A stretch of 53,057 nt of DNA. Source: Fibrobacterota bacterium (lineage in GTDB: Bacteria > Fibrobacterota > Fibrobacteria > UBA11236). The DNA lies in contig CANKII010000008.1 in NCBI GenBank assembly GCA_947482115.1, positions 49,182-102,238 on the forward strand, in the 5' to 3' direction. Positions 35,208-44,237 of this stretch are shown here, one piece after another. Numbering within the stretch: position 1 is the first letter of the stretch; each line of letters begins with the position of its first letter. The translations under genes were made by a program, and so were the position numbers. The notes beneath the pieces were generated by a model that saw only the letters and a program-made list of their open reading frames with translations, was not told where the DNA came from and made no database searches.

Positions 35208-36237
35208 GCGAGGCAGAATTGGTTTGGAGCTTTATCAAATAAATGGCCGGAGCGGCCGACACGGGTATGCGGTATTCCTTCACCGTCGGATTCAAAACGG
35301 AATAGAGCACCTGACCACGCAAGGAAACCAGTTCCAGTTGTCGCACACCGGTCTGTAATATCGGTAAAATCAATTCAGAGCCAACTCTCTTCTCTGCTCC
35401 AACATAATGCGAAGCATCGGCCGAATGATCTGGAGCAATGGAAGTGCCGCCAGCGCAAGAGCCGTTGTCTTGGTATACCGCGGGCTGCTTTGTTAAACCC
35501 GGCGAAAACTTTCCATCGTACTTGGCGGAAGTGGAATCGCCACAACCCTCAAGAATAGCGATGTTCTTGAAGCGCACATCCATGGGAAGCTGGCCCGCAT
35601 GGATTTGCAGGCCCAACCTTCCGGGGTTCACGATAATCGGGGAATTGTCGTAACGCCAGGCAGCCTTGGCTCCCAAGGAGATTTCGCCCGCGTCGATTTC
35701 GCCCACAGCTTGGTATCCGTTCACGTTCACGTAAACGTAGGGCTTTTTCACCGTCAATACCACGTCCTGGTACGTGGAGCTGGGAACCCTGGCAATACGG
35801 TCGCTATAGGACTGGGAGTGCTGGACTACCCAACCCGGAGAGGGATGATCATACAGAGAGCCCACTTCAGATTGCTTGCCACTGCTGAGAAATTTGGCTT
35901 CGACCTGCACTCCGGCAACCAGCTCGGCGGTGGTGTTCTCCACGGCGCGGAAGAAAAAACCGCTGCAGCCCGCGCGCAGGCGGTACGAATACTTGATGGT
36001 AAACTGGTCGAAATCGGTCTTGTCTGAGAACACCATGGTATAGGGAGTCGCCACGGTTGTCGACGCACCCACGATGGCGCTATCCACCTGATCGATGGTC
36101 CAGTAAGTGCTGGCGCCCGCCACATGCCAACCGGCAAAGGTGGTGCCGTTGAAAAGAGGCTTCCAATTCGTCGTCGCCAGCACCAAGGCTACGGACAGGC
36201 CGAGCAACAGCAAGGATTTCGTGAGCAGGTTTCGCAT
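35182..36237 (-). CDS. secreted DUF1080 (3-keto-disaccharide hydrolase family) protein with sorting tail
   Basis: Concanavalin-like fold protein of 351 residues of the DUF1080 family, whose studied members cleave 3-keto-glycosides. A signal peptide is followed by the family opening NWKPLFNGTTFAGWHV (residues 23-40). Core strands are YSYRLRAGCSGFFFRAVEN near residue 85 and GRLGLQIHAGQLPMDVRFKNIAI near residue 215. The final 65 residues (QLELVSLRGQVLYS...IYLIKLQTNSASLVRKIAV) look like a T9SS type A sorting domain. GAGGAG lies between the porin stop and ATG 36237. It is second in the leftward operon; the cytochrome start overlaps its end. Confidence 0.85.
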   Translation of the reverse strand: MRNLLTKSLLLLGLSVALVLATTNWKPLFNGTTFAGWHVAGASTYWTIDQVDSAIVGASTTVATPYTMVFSDKTDFDQFTIKYSYRLRAGCSGFFFRAVENTTAELVAGVQVEAKFLSSGKQSEVGSLYDHPSPGWVVQHSQSYSDRIARVPSSTYQDVVLTVKKPYVYVNVNGYQAVGEIDAGEISLGAKAAWRYDNSPIIVNPGRLGLQIHAGQLPMDVRFKNIAILEGCGDSTSAKYDGKFSPGLTKQPAVYQDNGSCAGGTSIAPDHSADASHYVGAEKRVGSELILPILQTGVRQLELVSLRGQVLYSVLNPTVKEYRIPVSAAPAIYLIKLQTNSASLVRKIAVP

Positions 36238-36248
36238 GAAGACTCCTC

Positions 36249-37805
36249 TTAAATGTTGACCATGAGGCGCAGCATGTAATACCACGCGTCTTTTGTGGTG
36301 GCGGCCTCGGTGAATGAAGGACGGAAGGATCCGGTCAGGGGACGGTAGTGATCCGTTCCCGCCTGGAAAGCCAGATTCCAAATCCCGAAGGATTTTTGCG
36401 CCGTCACCGTCCATTTGAGATCATCCTCGTGGTGGTGGGCACCGTACTGATCGGAGCCGCCGGGATAGGCCGGATCCTCAAGCAGGGGAATCTCGGGCGC
36501 CGCCGCATTGGGGGATTTCGGCTGCGGGATTCTGTAAAACGCCATCATGTAATCAGAATTGATGTGGGGATTCTTGAAATATTCCATCTCGACGGTGAGA
36601 TAGTCGAGCTGTTTGAAGGTGGGCAAATAAAAGCCCGCCATCATGGGAGTCCTCTCGGAAATCTTGGTGTAATAGATTGGATAATTCTTCGTGCCCAGCA
36701 CCGCCATTTCGCCGTAAAGAACCAAGTCGGACTGACCGAGAATGTCGGCCCAACCCATCAAGGGTTTGGGATCAAACGAAGCGCGGGCCACAAGCATAAC
36801 TGCCTTGGTGTCGACGTATTGGATGCTGGAGTGCTTGTTCACGCCCGTCGCGACGGCGATAGAGTCTTTGACAATCGGGTTCGCCACCAACGCCACCAGA
36901 TCGCGATCCGAACCCGCCCAATAAATTCCAGGCGCCAAAGCCGTGTCCACCACGCTTCCCCCGCTCACGAGGTTGCGCGAATATTCCGTGAAGTTGGAAT
37001 CCGCGACTCTGCTGCGCCGAAGGTATTCGGAAAGTCTTGCCTGATCGGCCGCCGTCCAATGAAACCATCCCGTGGCCTGTGATTCAGGGCGGCTCTTCTT
37101 GGGATCGATTTGCAAAAACCGGCTGAGCATCACGCCTCCTCCGATTTGAAACATGTTTCCAAATTGCAGGCTGGTGATGTTTGAAAAAGAGACGTCGTGC
37201 AAGGGAGTGCGCTCATTGGCCATGGTGATTAAAAAATCATTCTTCACCATTCCATCGAGAAAGTTTCCTTTGAACGCCACACCCCATATTCCGGATCCGG
37301 CATTGTCGATGGCGCCCCAGTCTCCTGTTCTAACCGTGGTGGGATAAGCCTCAGATCGGAACAGGTATTCACCGAAGTTCTTTGCGTAAGGATTGTATTT
37401 GTAACCCTGCTGACCCACGCTGATTTGCATCCACGGTTTTTTCAGATCGCCCACGGAATAAGTACCCACTGCCTGCGAAATAGCCACACCGCCGGTGCGA
37501 TAACTGGTCCAACCCTGTCCCGCGACATTGCTTTCGGGAAATGGATACCAGAACGTGCCCGCAATTCCCAAACTGAAATGGAGGCGGTCCCCGGACGTGG
37601 CTTCCTGAACCATCCAAAGGCTGGTGGTGGGCAAGGTCACGGTAGGATTAAAGCTGTCACCCTGTTGCAACGAATCATCGATGTTGAACATCTGGCCGAA
37701 ATACAATGAAGCGCCCGACTTCAATGGAAGGAGGGTGAGATGGGTGTCATCCGCCCGGACGAACACCCCTAAAAACACAAGTCCGCAGATGAAAAAAAAC
37801 TTCAT
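36249..37805 (-). CDS. porin-like outer-membrane protein, family member A
   Basis: Unnamed beta-barrel protein of 518 residues with signal peptide (MKFFFICGLVFLGVFVRA). It is a clear relative of the three tandem proteins at 44238-48767. Shared landmarks are YKYNPYAKNFGEYLFRSEAYP near residue 130, KNYPIYYTKISERTPMMAGF near residue 375, LDYLTVEMEYFKNPHIN, and a C-terminal strand ending WYYMLRLMVNI (outer-membrane beta-signal type). First gene of the leftward operon, with only 11 bases to the DUF1080 gene. Role inferred as a passage for oxidised sugars. AAGGAA precedes ATG 37805. Confidence 0.75.
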   Translation of the reverse strand: MKFFFICGLVFLGVFVRADDTHLTLLPLKSGASLYFGQMFNIDDSLQQGDSFNPTVTLPTTSLWMVQEATSGDRLHFSLGIAGTFWYPFPESNVAGQGWTSYRTGGVAISQAVGTYSVGDLKKPWMQISVGQQGYKYNPYAKNFGEYLFRSEAYPTTVRTGDWGAIDNAGSGIWGVAFKGNFLDGMVKNDFLITMANERTPLHDVSFSNITSLQFGNMFQIGGGVMLSRFLQIDPKKSRPESQATGWFHWTAADQARLSEYLRRSRVADSNFTEYSRNLVSGGSVVDTALAPGIYWAGSDRDLVALVANPIVKDSIAVATGVNKHSSIQYVDTKAVMLVARASFDPKPLMGWADILGQSDLVLYGEMAVLGTKNYPIYYTKISERTPMMAGFYLPTFKQLDYLTVEMEYFKNPHINSDYMMAFYRIPQPKSPNAAAPEIPLLEDPAYPGGSDQYGAHHHEDDLKWTVTAQKSFGIWNLAFQAGTDHYRPLTGSFRPSFTEAATTKDAWYYMLRLMVNI

Positions 37806-37832
37806 GCTTTCCTTCAATTTATAGCGCCTCAC

Positions 37833-37864
37833 GGTTTTAACCCGACAAAAATCCGGTTTAAACC
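37833..37864. promoter_or_regulatory. paired palindromic boxes between divergent promoters
   Basis: GGTTTTAACC (37833-37842, one-base asymmetry) and GGTTTAAACC (37855-37864, perfect palindrome) lie 22 bp apart centre to centre, about two helical turns, in the 115-bp gap between the leftward porin operon and the Gfo/Idh/MocA gene. This spacing suits a regulator that binds both. TATAAA (nearer to the porin start) may be a -10 box of the leftward operon. Confidence 0.4.
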
Positions 37865-37920
37865 TAATTTCTTCCCGTGCCATATATCATGGGAACACAT
37901 TCCAAATCAAGAAATAACCG

Positions 37921-38994
37921 ATGAAACCAATCAAAGTGCTGGTGGTGGGCTGCGGCCACATGGGAAAATCCCATGCAAGGGCCTATCACAAAAATCCGGA
38001 ATTTCAAATCGCGGGACTGGTCAGCCGAAATGATGGCAGCCGGGAAGATTTAAACCGGGAATTTGGCGGCGGCATTTCCCTGTTCAATAATTTTTCCCAA
38101 GCTCTGGAAGAAACGCGACCGGATGCCGTCTCCATCAACACCTACCCTGATACCCATGCCGAATTCGCCATCCGTGCCATGGATGCCGGGGCCCATGTGT
38201 TCGTGGAAAAACCACTGGCGGAAACGGTGGAAGCGGCGGAGCGTGTCGTCGCCAAAGCCCGGGAAACGAGCCGGAAACTGGTGGCGGGATACATTCTGCA
38301 CCATCATCCCTCCGTCTCAAAATTTTTGGAGATCGGCAAAACCCTCGGCAAACCGCTGGTCATGCGCATGAATCTGAACCAGCAAAGCGCGGGACCGGAA
38401 TGGGAAACCCACAAACGCCTGATGGATTCCTGTTCCCCCATCGTGGATTGTGGCGTGCATTACGTCGATCTCATGTGCCAGGTGACCGGAGCCAATCCCG
38501 TGCACATCCACGCCATCGGCGCGCGCCTCTCGGATGAAATCGGATCCGACATGTACAACTATGGCCACCTGCACGTGACATTTGACGACGGCTCCGTGGG
38601 CTGGTATGAAGCAGGTTGGGGCCCCATGATGAGCGAGGATGCTCACTTCATCAAGGATCTCATCGGACCGCGCGGCAGTGTCAGCATGGTGCAGGACACG
38701 AGAAAAAAAGACGGCGCGTCCTCAGACATCGACAGCCACACACGCACATCCACTTTGCTCGTGCATCATTCCGAACGCGATGAAAAGGGACTTTTCAAAC
38801 GCAAAGACGAATGGATCGACATGTCCGGCGAACCTTCGCATCAGGATCTCTGCGATCGCGAACAGGCTTTTTTTCTCCGATCGATCCGTGAGGATCTCGA
38901 TCTATCGAATCATCACGCCAGCGCAGTCAACAGCCTGCGCATCGTCCTTGCAGCAGATCAATCGTGGCGAACAGGAACGGTGATATCGGTCTGA
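37921..38994 (+). CDS. Gfo/Idh/MocA family oxidoreductase
   Basis: NAD(P)-dependent sugar oxidoreductase of 357 residues, cytoplasmic, no signal peptide. The Rossmann motif VLVVGCGHMGKSHARAYHK opens the protein, EKPLAETVEAAERVV is near residue 95 and the family's catalytic region WETHKRLMDSCSPIVDCGVHYVDLM is near residue 155 (EKP lysine and the downstream His are typical). Members oxidise or reduce keto-sugars, including 3-position chemistry. It stands between the two DUF1080 operons, divergent from the leftward one. Its last 37 coding bases overlap the 3' end of the DUF2341 gene on the other strand. Confidence 0.88.
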   Translation: MKPIKVLVVGCGHMGKSHARAYHKNPEFQIAGLVSRNDGSREDLNREFGGGISLFNNFSQALEETRPDAVSINTYPDTHAEFAIRAMDAGAHVFVEKPLAETVEAAERVVAKARETSRKLVAGYILHHHPSVSKFLEIGKTLGKPLVMRMNLNQQSAGPEWETHKRLMDSCSPIVDCGVHYVDLMCQVTGANPVHIHAIGARLSDEIGSDMYNYGHLHVTFDDGSVGWYEAGWGPMMSEDAHFIKDLIGPRGSVSMVQDTRKKDGASSDIDSHTRTSTLLVHHSERDEKGLFKRKDEWIDMSGEPSHQDLCDREQAFFLRSIREDLDLSNHHASAVNSLRIVLAADQSWRTGTVISV

Positions 38995-40991
38995 ATGGAA
39001 TGCTTGATTCCATGAGGAGTAGCCGATTCCTTTCGATTACGTCCCCGAACATCCACTACGGAATGCGGAGCGAACTTTCCTCCCTGCAAAACCGGTTTCC
39101 GGATGCCTACCGGAACATATACGGTGATCGTCACGGTTGCCGTCGTTGAACCGGCCGGGTTGGATGCGGTGATGATGTAATCCACGGCAAACTGGAACGT
39201 AGTGGGCGTTCCCGTAATGACTCCTGTCGCTGGATTCAGTGTCAGTCCAATGCTGGAGAGTGACGGATTCGCGGAATAATTTGTCGCCACTCCCGTTAAG
39301 GTGGGGGTATTCGCTGTGACCGGTGTCCCCACAAAATAGACGGCGTTTGGAGTGGAATAGGCAAGGTTGGACGGAGCGACCGTCACCGTAATGTTCAGCT
39401 GCACGGTGGTTGAACCCGCAGGGTTGGATGCAGTCACCGTGTAAACGGTCGCCGCAAATCCGGAAGTTGGAGTTCCGGAAATAACTCCCGTCGCCGTATT
39501 CAAACTCAAACCTGTCGGAAGTGCCGGACTCACTGCGTATCCTGTTACCGTTCCTGTTACTGCGGGACTGTTGTTCGCAATGGCTGCTCCCGAGAAATAA
39601 ACAACGGGATTCACTCGATAAGATAAACCGGAAGGCGCCACCAAAGTCGCATTCACGGTAATGTTCAATTGCCCGGTGGTCGAACCCACGGCGTTGCTGG
39701 CCGTCACCGTGTAATTCGCAGCAGCGGCAGCGGCCGTCGGTGTTCCCGAAACCTCTCCCGTATTGGTGTCCAACTTCAACCCCGCCGGGAGCGCGGGACT
39801 CACCGAATATTTCGTTGCAGCACCTCCCAGCAAAATGGGCAAGTTCGGACCTGCGACATAATTTACTGTGTATGTGGCCGGATTCTGCAAATATGTGAGA
39901 CTTGAAGGAGCCTGAAGCGTCACCGCTCCAAAACTCAATCCAACGGCTGTTGCTTTCTGGTTTTGAAATTCCATTTTGATCCAGTCGGCAGAGCGGGCCC
40001 TGTTGCTCACTCGGGGCTCGTCCATGGCCAGATTACTGTAATCCGCGTCCACTTGAGCCAACGGTTTGGCACCGAACTGCAGTTCCCCCGAAGCCGCGGA
40101 AATATTGCCCGTGATTGCAGCAGTAGCGCCCTGTGCTCCATCCACGTAGAGTTTGACACTGGTACCATCGTAAGTGGCATGAATCAAATGCCAACCGCCA
40201 ACGGAAGGAGCCGTTACGGTCGGCGTCGTACCACTGGTGCCGGCCAAAGTCAGACGAATGGCCGTGGCGCTGCTGGCGTAGAAGCGGTATTGATCATCTC
40301 CCCCACCCGTGCCGTTCTTTTGCATGATACGGTTGTTGGTGGCCCAGGAAGACGGCTTGATCCATGCCGACAAGGTGAGGCTATTGGTGACATTCAACGA
40401 GGCGTTATCTCCCACGGCGACATATTGCGGACTTGCGTTGGTACCGTGAAAAACCTTGCCACCCGCAATGATCCCCGTAGTGTCCTTGGAGTTGTGATCC
40501 GTTCCGTTGTTGTGGTTTAGGGTGGCGTCACCAAAATTATTCCCGTTGAAATGCCAGGCTCCCGCAAATCCAGCCGCAGTGTCAAATACAGCAGAGCCAT
40601 TGGAACTGTCCGCAGCGGCATTGCTGCCCCAATACATTTTGAATGAGTGAGCGCTGTCATTTCCATAAACCGTATCGATTAAAACCCAAACTTCGCCCCG
40701 CTTGTTCGCGGCGTCCCAACGTTCGATTTGATGTTTCATCGGCGCTCCATTCGATTTCGAAAAACGAATGTCCGCGCCGTTGGATTGAGTGGAATTGAAA
40801 AGCGCCGTGTCCGCCGCATCGAAACGGACGAGGAGCGGAAATTTCACAAGATTACTTGTAATGTTCGCACCGGAAGCGGTGGTATTCAGGGAAACCACAC
40901 GATTGTACTTCCACTGCCCTAGATTTTCCTGGGCAAACAATGCCGCAGCAAAAACCAGCCCCACTAAAAGACTCATATGTGTGATTCTCAT
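38958..40991 (-). CDS. secreted DUF2341-LamG-Ig repeat protein without sorting tail
   Basis: Secreted protein of 677 residues. Start ATG 40991 has GGAGG before it; a longer frame adds four residues. After a signal peptide come a DUF2341 domain (residues about 30-135, FPLLVRFDAADTALFNS, DIRFSKSNG), a LamG-like sugar-binding domain (about 145-330, SLTLSAWIKPSSW), and three He_PIG Ig-like repeats of about 85 residues each (PALPAGLKLDTNTGEVSGTP and two more). The end differs from its relatives: instead of a sorting tail it has 45 basic residues and overlaps the Gfo/Idh/MocA gene by 37 bases. Ligand unknown, probably polysaccharide. Confidence 0.8.
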   Translation of the reverse strand: MRITHMSLLVGLVFAAALFAQENLGQWKYNRVVSLNTTASGANITSNLVKFPLLVRFDAADTALFNSTQSNGADIRFSKSNGAPMKHQIERWDAANKRGEVWVLIDTVYGNDSAHSFKMYWGSNAAADSSNGSAVFDTAAGFAGAWHFNGNNFGDATLNHNNGTDHNSKDTTGIIAGGKVFHGTNASPQYVAVGDNASLNVTNSLTLSAWIKPSSWATNNRIMQKNGTGGGDDQYRFYASSATAIRLTLAGTSGTTPTVTAPSVGGWHLIHATYDGTSVKLYVDGAQGATAAITGNISAASGELQFGAKPLAQVDADYSNLAMDEPRVSNRARSADWIKMEFQNQKATAVGLSFGAVTLQAPSSLTYLQNPATYTVNYVAGPNLPILLGGAATKYSVSPALPAGLKLDTNTGEVSGTPTAAAAAANYTVTASNAVGSTTGQLNITVNATLVAPSGLSYRVNPVVYFSGAAIANNSPAVTGTVTGYAVSPALPTGLSLNTATGVISGTPTSGFAATVYTVTASNPAGSTTVQLNITVTVAPSNLAYSTPNAVYFVGTPVTANTPTLTGVATNYSANPSLSSIGLTLNPATGVITGTPTTFQFAVDYIITASNPAGSTTATVTITVYVPVGIRKPVLQGGKFAPHSVVDVRGRNRKESATPHGIKHSIQTDITVPVRHD

Positions 40992-41178
40992 GAAAACCTC
41001 CATCCCTCATTTACCGCCATTTCGTGGAATTCTCCACTGAAATGTGACTTATGCAAAAAATCCGAAAAAGAACTTCCAAGTCATAAAAGGGTAAAATACT
41101 CTGTGACTATTCTTTTCACATTCGGAAATAAACTTCAAGCGATACATTAAACGCACCTCAACGAAAAAGGATGGCACT

Positions 41179-43095
41179 GTGAAAAATTCCCTGATTTGGA
41201 ATGTTTTCTTGATTTCAATGGCCGTCAGCACGCTTTATGCGTCAAAACCGACTGTTACAAATCCGCTGTTCACACAGGCAGCAATCACCTTGCCCTCTCT
41301 CGGCGTGGGTACCTGTTCTGGAAATGGAGCCGGATGCAACGGAGTCATGGGAATTGACTGGCTTTCGGACGGACGCATGGTGGTTGTGAGCACGGACTTT
41401 GAAGGTGGTGGTGAAATCCCCACTGCACCTCGACCAGGCAGCAAAGTGATGCTGGTTTCCGGCCTGCTGAACGGCGGCCCCATCACAACCAAGGAAATCG
41501 CCACCAATTTCAAGATGCCTACCGGCGTCAGCGTGGTGAATGACCGAATTTATGTGGCGGACAAGGATTCCTTTTACGTGATTCCCGACAACACAGGTGC
41601 GAATCCCGGAACCAACCGCCAGCGCATGTTTCAAGCACCCACGCCGTTAACCACTGGCAGCAACCCGCTGAACTTCAAGTTTAATACAGGTAACGCAAAC
41701 ACTTCCTTCTGGCACCATTGGGTTTTTACACCGACCTACTATCACGGAAAATTCTACTCGAACTATTCCGGCGATATCCAGAATGGCGGCCCTTCGGATG
41801 TGCCGCCCGCCAGTTATTTTGGCGGGGCTGTCCTGGCTTTTGATACCAATACCACGGTACTGGACACCAATGTGAACCGCGCAGCCGGTGGCCTCCGTTC
41901 TCCCAATGGAAACAATCTCGGTCTCAACGGGGAAATCTGGTCTGCGGATAACCAGGGCTCCCAACTGCCCATGTGCTATCTCGCCTTGGTGAAACCTTTT
42001 ACCAACCAATACTTTGGCCACCGTCAAGGTAACGGCCAAACTCCGAGTTGGGGTCAGGCATGGTATGCCGCCGGAAGACTTCAATACGATCCGCCCGTGG
42101 CTATCATGGATTTCGCCGCCAACGGCTGGCGTTCCCTGGCGCAACCCCTGTACCTCACAAGTGGACCTTACGCTGGCGATGTGATTGTAGGAGATGTGAA
42201 TTCAACCGGTATCGCCCGTGTCGCTATTGACTCGGTAGCCGACACCACCGGTGCTCCCAAAATCCAATGCGCTGCTTTCTGGTTCAGCAATAACACGGGA
42301 AATGACGCCATCAACCGCCTGTCCATGGGACCGGACGGCAGCATTTACGCCGGCGTTTTCCGCAGCATCGGCAACTGGCCTTCGGGAGCTTCGACGAACA
42401 TCATGTACAAGTACACGCCAAGAACAAACACCAGCCTGTTCGAAATCAGAAAGATTCGTTCGCTGGCGGATGGCTTCGAACTTTACCTGTCCCAGCCCGC
42501 CAATCCGGCAACAGTCATCCCTGCGAATTTCACCGTCCAACAGAAAAACTGGGTGCGTCAGGCGACTTATGGCACGGGCGCGGGCAGCTACGCCAACCGG
42601 ACGGTGAACTCTGCGACGCTGTCGAACGACAGCATGCGCATTCACTTGACAGTGCCCGGAATCCAGCGCATCAACCAGTCGAGGCGCGGAGATAGTGTGA
42701 CCCACTGGGTCACACATTTCCTTGTCAACAATCTGGCATCTTCCACCAGCGCAGCCAACTTCACCAACGAAGCATGGTATGCACAAAACTGGGTTTCTGC
42801 ACGCACCTGGAATGCGGCAGCGCCAACCCCCATCGTTTCAATGCGGCACAAAATCTCCACTCTGGACAGCCACATTTGGTATACGGTTGCAGGTCCAGGC
42901 TTGCTGCGGGTAAATATGGATATCACGGGATCCCATGAGGCTACTTTACGTGATCTTCAGGGCCGCATTCTCTCGAGACAAACGGCAACGGGAGCGGGTC
43001 ATGTTGAATTTTCCTCGCCGACCCGCACGCAATCCATTTATCTGCTGGAAGTGAAAAGCGGATCCGACTCGTACGCCCAAGTCGTGACTTTCTAA
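41179..43095 (+). CDS. secreted beta-propeller protein with sorting tail
   Basis: Secreted protein of 638 residues with a signal peptide (MKNSLIWNVFLISMAVSTLYAS). The first 420 residues repeat propeller-type strands (GIDWLSDGRMVVVSTDF, GVSVVNDRIYVADKDSFYVI, RLSMGPDGSIYAGVFR), weakly like sorbosone/glucose dehydrogenase propellers, although a clear PQQ site was not identified. Residues 430-540 form a beta domain (FELYLSQPANPATVIPANFT). The last 75 residues (ATLRDLQGRILSRQ...IYLLEVKSG) are a T9SS type A-like tail. First gene of the rightward five-gene operon; DUF1080 follows after 38 bases. Enzymatic activity is not certain. Confidence 0.72.
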   Translation: MKNSLIWNVFLISMAVSTLYASKPTVTNPLFTQAAITLPSLGVGTCSGNGAGCNGVMGIDWLSDGRMVVVSTDFEGGGEIPTAPRPGSKVMLVSGLLNGGPITTKEIATNFKMPTGVSVVNDRIYVADKDSFYVIPDNTGANPGTNRQRMFQAPTPLTTGSNPLNFKFNTGNANTSFWHHWVFTPTYYHGKFYSNYSGDIQNGGPSDVPPASYFGGAVLAFDTNTTVLDTNVNRAAGGLRSPNGNNLGLNGEIWSADNQGSQLPMCYLALVKPFTNQYFGHRQGNGQTPSWGQAWYAAGRLQYDPPVAIMDFAANGWRSLAQPLYLTSGPYAGDVIVGDVNSTGIARVAIDSVADTTGAPKIQCAAFWFSNNTGNDAINRLSMGPDGSIYAGVFRSIGNWPSGASTNIMYKYTPRTNTSLFEIRKIRSLADGFELYLSQPANPATVIPANFTVQQKNWVRQATYGTGAGSYANRTVNSATLSNDSMRIHLTVPGIQRINQSRRGDSVTHWVTHFLVNNLASSTSAANFTNEAWYAQNWVSARTWNAAAPTPIVSMRHKISTLDSHIWYTVAGPGLLRVNMDITGSHEATLRDLQGRILSRQTATGAGHVEFSSPTRTQSIYLLEVKSGSDSYAQVVTF

Positions 43096-43133
43096 CTAAC
43101 ATTGTCGTGAATAAAGACCCAAAGGAGAATGTG

Positions 43134-44225
43134 ATGAAAATTGGATTCCATAAATCGACCCTTCTCGCATTGGTAGTGGCGAGTGCTGCCTGTGCAGCTC
43201 TCAAGGACTCCATCAACACATTAACCCGCTACGAACAAGCACAAGGATTCAAGTTGCTGTTCGATTCGACAGCAAACAGCTACCGGAACAATTTTGTGAA
43301 TTACGCGCAAAACGGCACCACCACCACGACTTTGAACGCCGGGTGGACGATGGATACCACCTTCACGGATCCAGACCGCCCCGGTGTTTTCTTCCGTTCC
43401 ATCAAGACAACGGCGGCTATCACGGACAACCGAACCAAAAGCATGTTCAAGGACATCGATTTGCGCATGGAGTACCGCAACAACGGCAACGAGGGTATCG
43501 TTTACCGCTTCGACTTGTCTCAGGGTAACAACTGGGGTACCGGCATTGAATTCGGCATCGACGACAATCTCAATCAAAGAGGCTGGATTACGGCCGGTGC
43601 CGCCTATGAAGTGTACGCACCGATTCCCCAGCCCTATCAGGCTTTCAATACCGGCAAATGGAACACCTTACGTCTCGTGATTAAGGCGGACAGTGTGGAA
43701 CACTGGTTAAACGGTATCCGGGTCGTAGCCTTCAAATATTGGTCGCAAAGCTTTCGTGATTCAGTTGCCAAATCGAAATGGGCCACTTCTGCGAGATTCT
43801 GCCAGACGGCCAACAACAACAAGACCTACATTCCCCTCGGATACTGGGGTTTTCAGGCGGACCATGGCGGAGCTTGGCAAATCCGTAAGCTCCGCATTCT
43901 TCACGATTCCGATGGAACCCCGAGTCGGGTAAAATTCGGTCCGGTCGACACCACAACGGGCATATCGGGTATCTTGAATGAAAAACGCCGCCAGACCGGG
44001 TACAACATTGAACGGGTATCCCATGGATTGCGTGTTTCTGCAAGTGAAGGATTTCTGCGCTCCGTGGACATGCTCGACTTGGGTGGAAGACTGATGAAAC
44101 ATGTCAGACCTGCCGCCGGAATCCCTCAGTGGATCCTCGAAACAAATGGCATGCGCAAAGGGATGTATATCCTGCGAATAGAAACGTCGTCCGGAATATA
44201 TCAGGGAAAAGCACTGGTTCAATAA
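43134..44225 (+). CDS. secreted DUF1080-like protein with sorting tail, second copy
   Basis: Second DUF1080 family protein, 363 residues. ATG 43134 has AAGGAG six bases upstream; an upstream in-frame start adds nine residues. A signal peptide ends near ASAACA. The family core is GFKLLFDSTANSYRNNFVNY near residue 35, KDIDLRMEYRNNGNEGIVYRF near residue 105 and YWGFQADHGGAWQIRKLRIL near residue 245. The sorting tail is VDMLDLGGRLMKHVRPAAG to the end (IETSSGIYQGKALVQ). It is not a close duplicate of the 35182-36237 protein: shared layout, low visible identity, so the two probably act on different keto-sugars. Confidence 0.8.
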   Translation: MKIGFHKSTLLALVVASAACAALKDSINTLTRYEQAQGFKLLFDSTANSYRNNFVNYAQNGTTTTTLNAGWTMDTTFTDPDRPGVFFRSIKTTAAITDNRTKSMFKDIDLRMEYRNNGNEGIVYRFDLSQGNNWGTGIEFGIDDNLNQRGWITAGAAYEVYAPIPQPYQAFNTGKWNTLRLVIKADSVEHWLNGIRVVAFKYWSQSFRDSVAKSKWATSARFCQTANNNKTYIPLGYWGFQADHGGAWQIRKLRILHDSDGTPSRVKFGPVDTTTGISGILNEKRRQTGYNIERVSHGLRVSASEGFLRSVDMLDLGGRLMKHVRPAAGIPQWILETNGMRKGMYILRIETSSGIYQGKALVQ

Positions 44226-44237
44226 CTCCTGTATACA

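Noticed and set aside
36348-37082. Plus-strand frame of 244 codons inside the porin gene
   Set aside because: Antisense to a gene with signal peptide, paralogues and operon context; this frame has none of these.
41004-41178. Gene or strong promoter in the gap before the beta-propeller gene
   Set aside because: Only weak -35/-10-like boxes (such as TTCACA with GATACA) are present and spacing is too long to claim.
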